Source of the DNA: Bacillus sp. HMF5848
GTDB taxonomy: Bacteria > Bacillota > Bacilli > Bacillales > HMF5848
Length of the DNA stretch: 64,000 nt
Assembly: GCF_003944835.1 (NCBI RefSeq)
Contig: NZ_RWIV01000001.1
Coordinates: forward strand, 4,143,501 to 4,207,500
Direction: 5' to 3'
The first letter of the stretch is position 1, and the number at the start of each line of letters is the position of its first letter. The notes beneath the pieces are model-generated. The model worked only from the letters and a program-made list of their open reading frames with translations, had not been told where the DNA came from and did not search any database. Both the position numbers and the translations under genes were made by a program. Positions 53,635 to 63,752 of this stretch are shown here, piece after piece.

Positions 53635-53664
53635 TAAAAAAGAAGAGGTAATTCATACCTCTTC
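53635..53664 (-). terminator. Terminator of the nuo operon
   Basis: GAAGAGGTA (53642-53650) pairs perfectly with TACCTCTTC (53656-53664). On the minus strand six T follow. It is 12 bp past nuoN. Confidence 0.88.
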
Positions 53665-53675
53665 ATTATAAGTGC

Positions 53676-55187
53676 CTATTGAAAGAAATCAACAAATCCG
53701 TTGAAGCTATTGTTAAAAAAGTCAATGGCTATGTTAGGTAGGAATCCAAATAAGACGGTGCCTACTACACAAATCACCACAACAATGGCTATTTCAACAG
53801 GCAATTTAATGGTCTCTTCATTTGATGACCTGCGGAAAAACATTTGTGTCATAACATTAAAGTAGAAAAAATATGATACTACCGTCGTTGCAAGCATGAT
53901 ACTCGCTAATACATAATGTGCTGGCTCGACCATAAGTGCACCTAGGAAAATGTTCAACTTTCCAATAAAACCAGCCGTACCAGGTATCCCTGCTAACGAT
54001 AGAATGAATACACCCATAGCAACTGCTATAAGAGGGGCGCGTTGATACAAGCCGGCAAATGAAGCGATATCTTCAGAGCCTGTTTTTTGTACTATCACTT
54101 GTAAAATGGCGAAAACGCCGAGATTCATTAATAAGTAAGCCACTAGGTAAAACCAAATTGCATCTACTAATAATGGTGAAAATACAGCAAACGCAACTAA
54201 TAAGTAACCAGCATGCGCGATACTTGAATATGCGAGCATTCTTTTTACATTTCGTTGGCGTAATGCGATAGTATTCCCAACAATCATGGTCGCTGCTGCT
54301 AGCCATACAATATAATCCTGCATGGCAAATAACATGGATAGTTGCTGCCCACCTTCAGCTGGTGTACGCCCAAAAATGTATAGCATGAAGCGTAATACAA
54401 TAACAAATCCAGCTGCCTTGGAAACAACACTCAAAAAGGCCGTAACTGGTGTTGGTGCCCCTTGGTATACATCTGGCGCCCACATATGAAATGGCACCGT
54501 CGCTAGCTTAAACGATAACCCGACTAGTATTAGTAAAAATGCGATTGACAATAAATATTGAATGTTTGCTTGATTAACTGTTGATAAGCTTAGTGCAATT
54601 TGCTTTAAGTTCGTTGTGCCCGTTAATCCATACACATAACTTAAACCAAATAACATAATAGCTGTTGATATACCACCATTAATAACATATTTCATCGCTG
54701 CTTCATTAGACTGTTTATTTGTTTTTCTAATACCAGCTAAAATATATGACGACAGTGATAACAACTCAAGACCAACAAACAATGTGATGATGTCCCCACT
54801 TGATGTCATCATCATCGCACCAAGAAGTGCTGTTAGCAGTAAGTAATAAAACTCTCCGCGGTGGCGAATGCCATCCTCTGGCTCATAGTGAGAAGCCATT
54901 AAGAGCACTAACCCCGTACCGACTAATAAAATTAACTTAAACGCTTTAGCAAACGAATCTAAGCGAAATGTTTCATTTAAAATAACGGTGACCTCTTTGT
55001 CTAGTAAGCCAATAAGAGAGACTAGCGCAAGCAATACACCGGTTAAAGCGATCCATACTAACGGTCGGCGGCTCGCTTTATTTGGCATAAATAAGTCAAT
55101 GAGGGAGAGAATGGTTGCCACACCTAATATAATAAATTCTGGTGTCATTACACCCCATTCATAGCTAAGTAATGTTTGCAAATCCAT
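53676..55187 (-). CDS. nuoN: NADH-quinone oxidoreductase subunit NuoN
   Basis: A 503-residue antiporter-like membrane subunit of complex I with about 14 helices, taking part in proton pumping. It shows SSYILAGIRKTNKQSNEAAMKYVINGGISTAIMLFG, PFHMWAPDVYQGAPTPVTAFLSVVSKAAGF with conserved Lys, and RNVKRMLAYSSIAHAGYLLVA. Last gene of the operon, 4 bp after nuoM. Confidence 0.96.
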   Translation of the reverse strand: MDLQTLLSYEWGVMTPEFIILGVATILSLIDLFMPNKASRRPLVWIALTGVLLALVSLIGLLDKEVTVILNETFRLDSFAKAFKLILLVGTGLVLLMASHYEPEDGIRHRGEFYYLLLTALLGAMMMTSSGDIITLFVGLELLSLSSYILAGIRKTNKQSNEAAMKYVINGGISTAIMLFGLSYVYGLTGTTNLKQIALSLSTVNQANIQYLLSIAFLLILVGLSFKLATVPFHMWAPDVYQGAPTPVTAFLSVVSKAAGFVIVLRFMLYIFGRTPAEGGQQLSMLFAMQDYIVWLAAATMIVGNTIALRQRNVKRMLAYSSIAHAGYLLVAFAVFSPLLVDAIWFYLVAYLLMNLGVFAILQVIVQKTGSEDIASFAGLYQRAPLIAVAMGVFILSLAGIPGTAGFIGKLNIFLGALMVEPAHYVLASIMLATTVVSYFFYFNVMTQMFFRRSSNEETIKLPVEIAIVVVICVVGTVLFGFLPNIAIDFFNNSFNGFVDFFQ

Positions 55188-55191
55188 CGTC

Positions 55192-56709
55192 TCACCCCCC
55201 TATTCCTAACATGATAGTTTCAAGCGTAAGTTGAAGCACATTTGTTAAAATATTTGGATACACACCAATTAGAACTATCAACCCTAACAGAACAATAACA
55301 GGAATAAACTCTAATCGCTTTATTTCTGTTGCTTTAATATACGGGTTGTTCTCTTTACCAAAAGTGATGCTTAACACGGCACGCAATAAGTACACAGCTG
55401 TCATAATAATGCCAATTGCCCCAATAGCAGCAAGAACAGGCATCGATTTAAACAAGCCTAGGAATGCCATAAATTCACTAACAAACCCTGACATCCCTGG
55501 TAAACCAAGAGACGCCATCGCTCCCGCTAAAAGGAAGCCTGCTGTTAACGGCATCACCTTCGCTAATCCACCAAGGTGATCTAGGCTAGTTGTATCTGTT
55601 CTTTCGTAAATAACACTCACTAAGAAGAACAGCAATGCTGCGATCAATCCATGTGATACCGCTTGGAATATCGCACCTTGAACGCCCGCCTCGTTCATAG
55701 CCCCTAATCCGATTAACACAATTCCCATATGAGAGATGGAAGAATAAGCAAGGACCATTTTAAAGTCATCCTGGATAAATGCTAAAAACGCACCGTACAG
55801 TAGGTTAATAACACCGAGAATTGCTAATAATACGGCTAACTGCTTGTATTGCTCCGGGAACAAGCCCATCCCAAAACGAATCAACCCGTACGCTCCAATT
55901 TTTAAAAGGACACCAGCATGAAGCATAACGATGGACGGTGGCGCCTGTACGTGCACACGTAGCATCCATGTATGCAATGGGAAGATTGGTAGCTTCACTC
56001 CAAAGGCTACCAATATCGCTAAAAAGGCACCTAGCATGAAGCCTTCACTTACCGGATATCGTAACACGGTGAATCCTTCAGCGAGCTTAGTTGCAAGTAA
56101 ATCAATATTTGATGTACCAAACTTTGAAAACAACGTCATAATAACGATTAAAAGCACGGCTGAGCCTAGGCCATTATATATAAGATAGCTATACGCTGCC
56201 TTTTCTTTTTCAAAATAACCCCATTTACCAATTAAAAAGAACATCGGTACGAGGGTGATCTCAAGGAAAATAAAGAATAAAATTAAGTTTTCAGCAACAA
56301 ACACACCAAGCATACCTATTTCAAGAAGAAAGAATAATAGAAAATATCCCTTCCACTCTTTTTTAATATGCATAGAGGCCACAGCTGCTAATGTTGAGAG
56401 AATAGCGGTTAAGAGAATCATGACTAGCGACAATCCATCTAGCCCTAATTCATAATCAATAGCAAAAAGTCGCTCTGACGTTAAGAGTTCACCAAAATGA
56501 ATCCAGCCACGTGTTTCTGAAAACGTATCTAGCGATATACCAGACTGGTAAACAAAGAACGCATACAACGCCAGCACAAGAGCGGGAATGGTACCAGCAA
56601 CACCAATAATTTTTATAAGACGTTGCTGATTTTTACTAACAAAAGCCAAAACTATCATACCTAATAAAGGGGAGAAAACAAGCAATGATAAAAAGTAAGA
56701 TTCATTCAT
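55192..56709 (-). CDS. nuoM: NADH-quinone oxidoreductase subunit NuoM
   Basis: A 505-residue antiporter-like subunit with about 14 helices. It contains LGLDGLSLVMILLTAILSTLAA, EITLVPMFFLIGKWGY (conserved Glu of TM5), LPIFPLHTWMLRVHVQAPPSIVMLHAGVLLKIGAYGLIRF, and DFKMVLAYSSISHMGIVLIGLGA. The first codon overlaps the last base of nuoL. Confidence 0.96.
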   Translation of the reverse strand: MNESYFLSLLVFSPLLGMIVLAFVSKNQQRLIKIIGVAGTIPALVLALYAFFVYQSGISLDTFSETRGWIHFGELLTSERLFAIDYELGLDGLSLVMILLTAILSTLAAVASMHIKKEWKGYFLLFFLLEIGMLGVFVAENLILFFIFLEITLVPMFFLIGKWGYFEKEKAAYSYLIYNGLGSAVLLIVIMTLFSKFGTSNIDLLATKLAEGFTVLRYPVSEGFMLGAFLAILVAFGVKLPIFPLHTWMLRVHVQAPPSIVMLHAGVLLKIGAYGLIRFGMGLFPEQYKQLAVLLAILGVINLLYGAFLAFIQDDFKMVLAYSSISHMGIVLIGLGAMNEAGVQGAIFQAVSHGLIAALLFFLVSVIYERTDTTSLDHLGGLAKVMPLTAGFLLAGAMASLGLPGMSGFVSEFMAFLGLFKSMPVLAAIGAIGIIMTAVYLLRAVLSITFGKENNPYIKATEIKRLEFIPVIVLLGLIVLIGVYPNILTNVLQLTLETIMLGIGG

Positions 56710-58577
56710 TAAAAGTACCCCCCTGTTAGCGCAAAGATAACAAGTAGGATGGCAAGACCAACAGCGACGACAGCCCCATAAGCCTGCACTTGCCCACTTT
56801 GTAGCTTCGATCCTATTTTGCCTATACCACGAACGGTAGCAGCTGTTGCTTCTGACAGCCCCTCTACTAGAAACTCATCAATATATTTTGCAAATATACT
56901 AATGATTCGTGTCGCTGAAACGATCGTAGCTTCATATATTTCATCTATGAAATACTTATTGTAAAGAATGCCGTACGTAATAGGTGTACCTGCGCTGAAC
57001 CAATCTCGAGGAATCGATTTACGTGCATACATGAAGTATGCTAATGCAATTCCAGCTAACGACACTAACGTCGCGACAACCATAATCCACGCTGGCCCTT
57101 TTACATGTGCATGGCCTAAGGCTTCGTTGCCTGCTGTGAGCCAATCCCCTAAAAATGTACCAAACCATGGTGTGTTCACGTACCCAGCAAATATCGCTAG
57201 AACACCTAACACAATCATTGGTACCGTCATAGTAGCTGGTGATTCATGTACATTTGGTACGTTGCTGCGCATTTTCTCCCCTGCAAATACCATGAAGAAC
57301 AATCTAAACATGTAAAATGCTGTGAAGAATGCTGCCACAACAGCAATCCAGAATAGTACATAATTACCGTGGTCCCAAGCAGCAAGTAAGATTTCATCTT
57401 TACTAAAAAAACCTGAAAATAATGGCACACCACTAATGGCTAACGTACCGATTAAAAACAATGGCGCTGTAAAAGGTAGTTTCTTCCACAAACCACCCAT
57501 ATCTTCGATGTTTTGCGTATGAACCGCATGAATGACACTACCAGCTGCTAGGAACAATAATGCTTTAAAGAAAGCATGTGTCATTAAATGAAAGACACCT
57601 GCCACATATCCTGCTGATCCAAGCGCTAGCATCATATAGCCAAGCTGACTAACAGTTGAGTATGCCAGGACACGCTTAATGTCTGTTTGTACTGTACCGA
57701 TTGTTGCTGCAAAAATAGCGGTTACGCCACCGACTATTGCTACTGTTAAAAGAGCTGTTTCACTCGCTGTAAATAGTGGGAATAACGCTGCCACTAAGTA
57801 CACACCTGCTGCAACCATCGTAGCAGCATGGATAAGTGCTGAAACTGGTGTCGGACCTTCCATCGCGTCCGGTAACCATGTGTGAAGTGGAAATTGACCT
57901 GATTTCCCAACCGCACCGACAAATATTAAAATGGCTGTTAATGTGATTATACCGGCTGGGACAGATCCCGCTTCTACAGCAGCAAAGATTTCATCGTATT
58001 CAAAGCTACCGACTTGCCAAAATAGTAATATCATACCTATGAATAAGCCGACGTCCCCGATACGAGTCATAATAAATGCCTTTTTAGCAGCCGCTCTAGC
58101 TTCAGACTTGAAAAAGTAGAAACCAATTAATAAAAATGAGCCTAAACCTACAAGCTCCCAAAATATGTACGTTTGCAGCAAATTAGGCGAAAGCACTAAT
58201 CCGAGCATCGCAAATGTAAACAATCCTAAATACGCATAAAATACTGAAAATCTTTCATCACCTTGCATATAGCCTTTTGAGTATGTATGAACTAAAAAGC
58301 TTACAAGCGAAACAATAACAAGCATTAATGCGTTCAGTTGGTTAACCTCAAAACCCGCTGTAAGTGACATATCCCCGATTGTTAACCATGTGCCTTCTGC
58401 TTTGTATGTTGGTGCTGTAAATCGTTCTATGAGCACTAACACCGAATATACTAACGAAACAAATGTTAAGATAATTCCCACGTAAGCACTTGCTTCTTTC
58501 ATTCGTTTTCCGAAGAGTAGAAGGAACAAAAACGAGACGAGCGGGAATAGCGGTATGATCCATGCATTTTCCATCAT
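56709..58577 (-). CDS. nuoL: NADH-quinone oxidoreductase subunit NuoL
   Basis: A 622-residue antiporter-like subunit. The core FWELVGLGSFLLIGFYFFK, KSGQFPLHTWLPDAMEGPTPVSALIHAATMVAAGVYLVA and DIKRVLAYSTVSQLGYMMLALG motifs are intact. The C-terminal stretch after about residue 510 holds the lateral helix that lies along NuoM and NuoN. Length is normal for the family. Confidence 0.97.
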   Translation of the reverse strand: MMENAWIIPLFPLVSFLFLLLFGKRMKEASAYVGIILTFVSLVYSVLVLIERFTAPTYKAEGTWLTIGDMSLTAGFEVNQLNALMLVIVSLVSFLVHTYSKGYMQGDERFSVFYAYLGLFTFAMLGLVLSPNLLQTYIFWELVGLGSFLLIGFYFFKSEARAAAKKAFIMTRIGDVGLFIGMILLFWQVGSFEYDEIFAAVEAGSVPAGIITLTAILIFVGAVGKSGQFPLHTWLPDAMEGPTPVSALIHAATMVAAGVYLVAALFPLFTASETALLTVAIVGGVTAIFAATIGTVQTDIKRVLAYSTVSQLGYMMLALGSAGYVAGVFHLMTHAFFKALLFLAAGSVIHAVHTQNIEDMGGLWKKLPFTAPLFLIGTLAISGVPLFSGFFSKDEILLAAWDHGNYVLFWIAVVAAFFTAFYMFRLFFMVFAGEKMRSNVPNVHESPATMTVPMIVLGVLAIFAGYVNTPWFGTFLGDWLTAGNEALGHAHVKGPAWIMVVATLVSLAGIALAYFMYARKSIPRDWFSAGTPITYGILYNKYFIDEIYEATIVSATRIISIFAKYIDEFLVEGLSEATAATVRGIGKIGSKLQSGQVQAYGAVVAVGLAILLVIFALTGGYF

Positions 58578-58636
58578 AGTATCACGATCCCCTTTTTTAA
58601 AATAAGAAAGTGTTCATTCCATTTCCTATTTGTGTT

Positions 58637-58951
58637 TTAATGTTTGAGTGAATCCATCTCATCGATGTTGACCGTTTTACGATTACGATATAATGCCATT
58701 AAAATAGCTAGTCCTACAGCTGCCTCGGCCGCTGCGATCGCTATCGTAAATAATGAAAATACCTGCCCTGTTATGTTTGGGTTAATGCCGTATTTACTAA
58801 AAGCTACTAGATTAATATTTACAGCATTTAGCATAAGCTCGATGGAAATAAGGACAATAACCGTATTTCGCTTCGTAAGTGCTCCATATAATCCAATGCA
58901 AAATAAAATGAGTGCTAAGACGAGATAGGCTGATACTGGAATCGTACTCAT
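58637..58951 (-). CDS. nuoK: NADH-quinone oxidoreductase subunit NuoK
   Basis: A 104-residue three-helix subunit. [17 protein letters not shown] holds the essential Glu of helix 2, and [23 protein letters not shown] the Glu of helix 3. It overlaps nuoJ by 4 nt. Confidence 0.96.
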   Translation of the reverse strand: MSTIPVSAYLVLALILFCIGLYGALTKRNTVIVLISIELMLNAVNINLVAFSKYGINPNITGQVFSLFTIAIAAAEAAVGLAILMALYRNRKTVNIDEMDSLKH

Positions 58952-59469
58952 TTATCGTTCGCCTCCTCGTCTTCATCCTTTTTCGCTAATACAATGGCTC
59001 CGACTAATGCTACTAACAAAACGACTGATACAAGTTCGAACGGAATGACATATTGTGAGTACAGCATAATACCAATTTGCTCTGTATTATTTTCATGCAA
59101 CGTAGTAGCTTGCTGTCCGAGCTGCAGGTCGTAAATGCCGAAATATATCGTAAGAGCAAACGCCACAATACTTACAAATACTAATACTTTCCGAACAATA
59201 CCAGCCTTCGATTCACTCGTATCATCATGACGTGTTAGCATAATGCCAAATAGCATAATAATGGTAATGGCTCCAGAGTAAATCAAAATTTGCACAGCTG
59301 CTACGAACTCCGCTGATAAGAGGACGTAGAGCCCTGCGATGCTTACAAACGTAAACACGAGGGCCACAACCATGTGCACAACCTTCGTTAAGTTAATTAG
59401 CATTACGCCACCGGAGATTGCAACGAGCGCCATAATGAGAAACGCTAAAAATTCCCCTGAAAAGCTCAT
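58948..59469 (-). CDS. nuoJ: NADH-quinone oxidoreductase subunit NuoJ
   Basis: A 173-residue five-helix subunit with [43 protein letters not shown], the family's TM3 signature (pi-bulge helix near the proton path). A polar tail DEDEEANDK ends the protein. It overlaps both neighbours by 4 nt. Confidence 0.95.
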   Translation of the reverse strand: MSFSGEFLAFLIMALVAISGGVMLINLTKVVHMVVALVFTFVSIAGLYVLLSAEFVAAVQILIYSGAITIIMLFGIMLTRHDDTSESKAGIVRKVLVFVSIVAFALTIYFGIYDLQLGQQATTLHENNTEQIGIMLYSQYVIPFELVSVVLLVALVGAIVLAKKDEDEEANDK

Positions 59470-59885
59470 GCTTTATTCTCCTTTCTGACGTTTGTATCAT
59501 TCTCATCTAGCCATTCTAGATTTTTAAATAAATCATCTCGGCTATACTCAGCTAACTCAAAATTGTTCGTCATGACAATTGCTTCTGTAGGACAAACCTC
59601 TGTACATAAATCACATAAAATACAAATCTCAAAATTAATGTCATATGTGTCAATGATTTTTCCTTTTTTCGTTGGGTCTGGATGCTTTTTCCCCGTTAGT
59701 TGAATACAATCAGTTGGGCAAATATTGGCACATTGATTACATACGATACATTTTTCAGGATAAAACTTTTGAATTCCTCTAAATCTATCTGGTAACGGTA
59801 GTGGCTCATTCGGATAATCATACGTTACTTTTTTCTTTGACAAGCTTTGCAATGTATACTTTAACCCTTTTGCTAAACCGAGCAT
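59466..59885 (-). CDS. nuoI: NADH-quinone oxidoreductase subunit NuoI
   Basis: A 139-residue peripheral subunit with two 4Fe-4S ferredoxin motifs, CIVCNQCANICP and CILCDLCTEVCP, carrying electrons toward NuoB. An N-terminal amphipathic helix (GLKYTLQSL) attaches it to the membrane. A 106-bp gap separates it from nuoH, longer than elsewhere in the operon. Confidence 0.97.
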   Translation of the reverse strand: MLGLAKGLKYTLQSLSKKKVTYDYPNEPLPLPDRFRGIQKFYPEKCIVCNQCANICPTDCIQLTGKKHPDPTKKGKIIDTYDINFEICILCDLCTEVCPTEAIVMTNNFELAEYSRDDLFKNLEWLDENDTNVRKENKA

Positions 59886-59991
59886 GTTGTCACCCCTTTG
59901 TTAAGTGGATAGCGAAGCTGACTGTAATCGCTTAAAAAAAAGCGAGCGCAATGTAGCGAAAATCAACAACAAAGTTTAACAGAGCTTATTT

Positions 59992-61002
59992 TTAAAAGAA
60001 ATACTCAATTAGCTCTTTTAATATAGCTGTCACAAATATGTTGGCTAACGCAATTGGCAATAGTACCTTCCAGCCAAACTCCATTAATTGATCCGCGCGA
60101 ATACGTGGAAATGTAACGCGGAACCATATTAAGATAAACACAACTAGCGAGAATTTTAAGGCGAACCAAATCGCACCTGGTATAAACCCTAAAAATGGTA
60201 GCGGCAACCATCCACCTAAAAATAGTACGGTGGTAAGTGATGCCATCGCAAAGAAGTACACATACTCTGACAGCATATAAAACGCCCAGCGGAAACCAGA
60301 GTATTCAACATGATACCCAGCGACTAATTCAGATTCAGCCTCTGGCAAGTCGAATGGTGTTCTATTCAATTCTGCCACTGAGGCAATAAGGAATATTACG
60401 AATCCAACCGGCTGTGTAATGATAAACCAGAAATTTTGCTGCGCGTTTACGATATCATTCAGATTTAAACTACCTGCTAATAAAATTACCCCAAGTACAG
60501 ACATAACGAGAGGAATTTCATATGAAATCATTTGAGCTGCTGCACGCATTCCACCGAGTAACGCATATTTGTTATTTGATGCCCAGCCCCCTGTTACTAC
60601 CCCGATGGTAGTTAAACCAGAGATAGCAATGTAATACAGCAAGCCTACACCAATGTCAGCAAATTGAAAGGCATCGGTAAAAGGCATAGTAGCTAGCACC
60701 ATAAACGCGGGTGCGAAGGCAATAACAGGTGCTAATATGAATAACGGCCTATCAGCTAGCTTTGGAATCGTATCTTCTTTTAAAAGAAGCTTTAATACGT
60801 CCGCCACTGTTTGTAAAAGTCCCCAACGGCCACCAACCTGATTCGGCCCTATGCGCCCTTGCATAAATCCCATAACTTTACGTTCAGCTAGGATTCCATA
60901 TGTAACAAACCCTAACACAACCATTAAAAGCGCAACACCTAGCGCAAAAAATATAGCAAGGTTTAAGTAGCTCGGAGTGGATTGAAGTAACTCATTCATC
61001 AT
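59992..61002 (-). CDS. nuoH: NADH-quinone oxidoreductase subunit NuoH
   Basis: A 336-residue membrane subunit that forms part of the quinone chamber. It contains ERKVMGFMQGRIGPNQVGGRWGLLQTVADVLKLLLKED and ELNRTPFDLPEAESELVAGYHVEYSGFRWAFYMLSEY, both nearly invariant. The start overlaps the nuoD stop (TAATG); a second ATG follows directly. Confidence 0.97.
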   Translation of the reverse strand: MMNELLQSTPSYLNLAIFFALGVALLMVVLGFVTYGILAERKVMGFMQGRIGPNQVGGRWGLLQTVADVLKLLLKEDTIPKLADRPLFILAPVIAFAPAFMVLATMPFTDAFQFADIGVGLLYYIAISGLTTIGVVTGGWASNNKYALLGGMRAAAQMISYEIPLVMSVLGVILLAGSLNLNDIVNAQQNFWFIITQPVGFVIFLIASVAELNRTPFDLPEAESELVAGYHVEYSGFRWAFYMLSEYVYFFAMASLTTVLFLGGWLPLPFLGFIPGAIWFALKFSLVVFILIWFRVTFPRIRADQLMEFGWKVLLPIALANIFVTAILKELIEYFF

Positions 61003-62102
61003 TATCCATCAACCTCCCCAAGTACAATATCAATGGCACCTAATATCGCTATTAAGTTAGCCATATTCTCGCCCTCAAGCAGCTTAGGGAGTATTTGCAA
61101 ATTGTAGAAAGAAGGGCGTCTAAACTTCATGCGGTACGGCTCTTTTTTGCCATCACTAGCAATATAACAACCTATTTCTCCACGAGGTGATTCTATGCGT
61201 ACGAACGCTTCCCCTTTAGGAGCCTTAATAATTTTAGGTACTTTTGCCATAAAGTCGCCTTCAGTAGGAAACTGAGCGACCGCTTGCTCGATTATTTTTA
61301 ATGATTCTTCAATTTCTTGCATGCGACACTCATATCGTGCCCATGCATCTCCTTCTGTGCGAACAGGTACGTCAAAGTCAAAACGATCATAGATAGAATA
61401 TGGCTCATCTTTACGTAAATCCCATTTCACACCTGTACAACGAAGGTTTGCACCGCTTAGTGAGTATGCTAAAGCATCTTCCTTCGAATACTTACCCACG
61501 CCTTTAACACGGTTCATAAAGATTTCATTACCTGTTACTAACTCATGATAGCCTTCAAGCTGCTTACGCATGTATGGAACAAAATCCCGTACTTTTTCAA
61601 TCCAACCATCTGGTGCATCCCATTTCACACCGCCAACACGCATATAGTTGAACGTTAGGCGCGCACCACTCAGCTCGTTTAAAAGATTAATAATCATTTC
61701 TCTCTCACGAAACGCATATAAGAATGGACTCACCGCACCAATATCTAGTAAATATGTACCCCACCAAACAAGGTGACTTGCTACACGGCCAAGCTCCATT
61801 GCAAGAACTCTTAAATATTCCGCGCGCTCTGGGATTTGTAAGTCCATCATTGTTTCTACCGCATGACATATAACGTAGTTATTTGTCATTGCCGATAAGT
61901 AATCCAATCGATCTGTATACGGAATGATTTGTGTGTATTGTAAATCTTCCGCTAACTTTTCCGTACCGCGATGAAGATACCCTATAACTGGTGTAGCTTC
62001 TTTAATTATTTCCCCATCGATTTTGATAACAAGTCGGAACACACCATGTGTACTAGGATGTTGTGGCCCTACATTTAACAGCATTTCCTCCGTGCGAATC
62101 AT
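61002..62102 (-). CDS. nuoD: NADH-quinone oxidoreductase subunit NuoD
   Basis: A 366-residue 49-kDa-type subunit of the hydrophilic arm. Quinone-site motifs are LNVGPQHPSTHGVFRL (His and Thr), IGYLHRGTEKLAED and YIASDGKKEPYRMKFRRPSFYNLQ. It starts 4 bp after nuoC and is not fused to it. Confidence 0.97.
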   Translation of the reverse strand: MIRTEEMLLNVGPQHPSTHGVFRLVIKIDGEIIKEATPVIGYLHRGTEKLAEDLQYTQIIPYTDRLDYLSAMTNNYVICHAVETMMDLQIPERAEYLRVLAMELGRVASHLVWWGTYLLDIGAVSPFLYAFREREMIINLLNELSGARLTFNYMRVGGVKWDAPDGWIEKVRDFVPYMRKQLEGYHELVTGNEIFMNRVKGVGKYSKEDALAYSLSGANLRCTGVKWDLRKDEPYSIYDRFDFDVPVRTEGDAWARYECRMQEIEESLKIIEQAVAQFPTEGDFMAKVPKIIKAPKGEAFVRIESPRGEIGCYIASDGKKEPYRMKFRRPSFYNLQILPKLLEGENMANLIAILGAIDIVLGEVDG

Positions 62103-62105
62103 ATG

Positions 62106-63236
62106 CTACACCTCCACATCGTAAGGTTCATAGTCTTTGCGTAGCGGGTGACCTACCCATTCATCTGACAGCATAATCCGCGTTAAGTTAGGATGATTTG
62201 TAAAGTGAATGCCTAGTAGGTCATAGGCTTCACGTTCCGGCCAATCAGCACCCTTCCAGAGCGGTTCTAATGACTGGATCGTTGGTTTATCACGTTCAAT
62301 CTTTACTTTTAAAGCAACAGATTGTTTATTTTTATAAGAATATAAGTGCACATACACTTCCATGTGTGTTTCAAAGTCCGTTCCGTGCAGTTCAGACAGA
62401 TAATCAAAGCCAAGCTGTTCATTGTATTTAAGGAATTCTGCCACTTTAAAATACGTATCCGATTTAGCTACGAGAGTAGGTACATCTTTTGACAGTTTAT
62501 TTATATATGAGTCTTCTAAAACATCTTCACCGAGATGCTCCGTTATAACTTTAATATATTTATCTAGATACGGCTGATTCGGTGATGGTTTCTCCGGCCC
62601 AGCAGTAGCGTCTGAAGTATTACTTTTTGCGGTCTTCGCCTTAGCTGCTGCTGCAGCGGCGGCTTTTGCTTTGGCAGCCGCAATAGCTTTCGCTTTTTCA
62701 TCATCTGAACTAGCCGATGCACCTTGCTTAGCTTGTGCGGCCGCTTTCGCTTTCGCTGCGGCTGCTGCTTTTGCTTTCGCGGCTGCGGCAGCCTTTGCTT
62801 TTTCATCTGCTGATGATGACTCGCCTTCGCCTGACGCTTGTTGCTTTGCGAGGGCGGCAGCTTTCGCTTTCGCTGCGGCTGCTGCTTTTGCTTTCGCGGC
62901 TGCGGCAGCCTTTGCTTTTTCATCTGCTGATGATGACTCGCCTTCGCCTGACTCTTGTTGCTTTGCGAGGGCGGCCGCTTTCGCTTTCGCTGCGGCTGCT
63001 GCTTTTGCTTTTGCGGCTGCGACGGCCTTTGCTTTTTCATCTGCTGCACTACTTTGTGGTGTTTCTTCTATCTTTGAATCTGTCGATTTAGTATTATCTT
63101 CATTTTTAGTATCCATTTGAGAGGCTTCTGCTGCTTTTTGCTTTGCTAGTGCAGCGGCTTTTGCCTTTGCTGCAGCAGCAGCTTTCGCTTTCGCGGCTGC
63201 CTCCCTCTTCTGTTGCTCTAAATCTTTTTCGCTCAT
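62106..63236 (-). CDS. nuoC: NADH-quinone oxidoreductase subunit NuoC with long Ala/Lys repeat region
   Basis: A 376-residue protein. The last 150 residues are the 30-kDa subunit domain (YLSELHGTDFETHMEVYVHLYS, WKGADWPEREAYDLLGIHFTNHPNLTRIMLSDEWVGHPLRKDY), which is the full functional unit. The first about 215 residues are an unusual Ala/Lys-rich extension with repeated AKAKAAAAAKAKAAALAKQ blocks. Two 39-residue copies (117 bp, offset 62781 to 62898) are almost identical. Similar extensions occur in NuoC of other bacilli. The extension should be a long, positively charged helix; its role is unknown. Confidence 0.95.
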   Translation of the reverse strand: MSEKDLEQQKREAAAKAKAAAAAKAKAAALAKQKAAEASQMDTKNEDNTKSTDSKIEETPQSSAADEKAKAVAAAKAKAAAAAKAKAAALAKQQESGEGESSSADEKAKAAAAAKAKAAAAAKAKAAALAKQQASGEGESSSADEKAKAAAAAKAKAAAAAKAKAAAQAKQGASASSDDEKAKAIAAAKAKAAAAAAAKAKTAKSNTSDATAGPEKPSPNQPYLDKYIKVITEHLGEDVLEDSYINKLSKDVPTLVAKSDTYFKVAEFLKYNEQLGFDYLSELHGTDFETHMEVYVHLYSYKNKQSVALKVKIERDKPTIQSLEPLWKGADWPEREAYDLLGIHFTNHPNLTRIMLSDEWVGHPLRKDYEPYDVEV

Positions 63237-63239
63237 GGC

Positions 63240-63752
63240 CTACAGCACCTTCTTCCCTGTCTTGGCTTCATAGCGAATTTTCTCTTTTAATTTATTTATC
63301 CCATAAATAAGAGCCGCTGGGTTTGGTGGACACCCTGGGATATACACATCAACTGGAACTATCTGGTCCACACCTTTAACTACTGCATAAGACTTAACGT
63401 AAGGACCTCCAGCTGTTGCACATGACCCCATTGCAATTACCCATTTCGGCTCTGGCATTTGATCATACAGTCGACGAACAATAGGTGCCATTTTCTTTGT
63501 AACAGTACCAGACACAATCATGACATCAGATTGACGTGGCGATGTACGGAAAAAGGAACCAAATCGGTCTAAATCATAGTGCGATGAACCTACCCCCATC
63601 ATTTCAATCGCACAGCAAGCAAGACCAAAGGTTAAAGGCCATAGTGAATTACTTCGCGCCCAAGCCTTCAACTGTTCTAGTGTCGACATAAACACATTTC
63701 GTTGTAGCTCTTCCATTTCTTCGGCTGTAATGTTATCCAGCTTTAAGACCAT
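63240..63752 (-). CDS. nuoB: NADH-quinone oxidoreductase subunit NuoB
   Basis: A 170-residue subunit carrying cluster N2, the last iron-sulfur centre before quinone. Ligands are visible as [16 protein letters not shown] and the Cys of [14 protein letters not shown]. The ATG at 63752 is chosen over 63773 because GAAGAAGGTG lies just upstream; it overlaps the nuoA end by 10 nt. Confidence 0.97.
   Translation of the reverse strand: MVLKLDNITAEEMEELQRNVFMSTLEQLKAWARSNSLWPLTFGLACCAIEMMGVGSSHYDLDRFGSFFRTSPRQSDVMIVSGTVTKKMAPIVRRLYDQMPEPKWVIAMGSCATAGGPYVKSYAVVKGVDQIVPVDVYIPGCPPNPAALIYGINKLKEKIRYEAKTGKKVL

Noticed and set aside
62564-63120. Long ORFs overlapping nuoC in other frames
   Set aside because: Caused by the Ala/Lys codon bias of the nuoC head; nuoC itself is certain.
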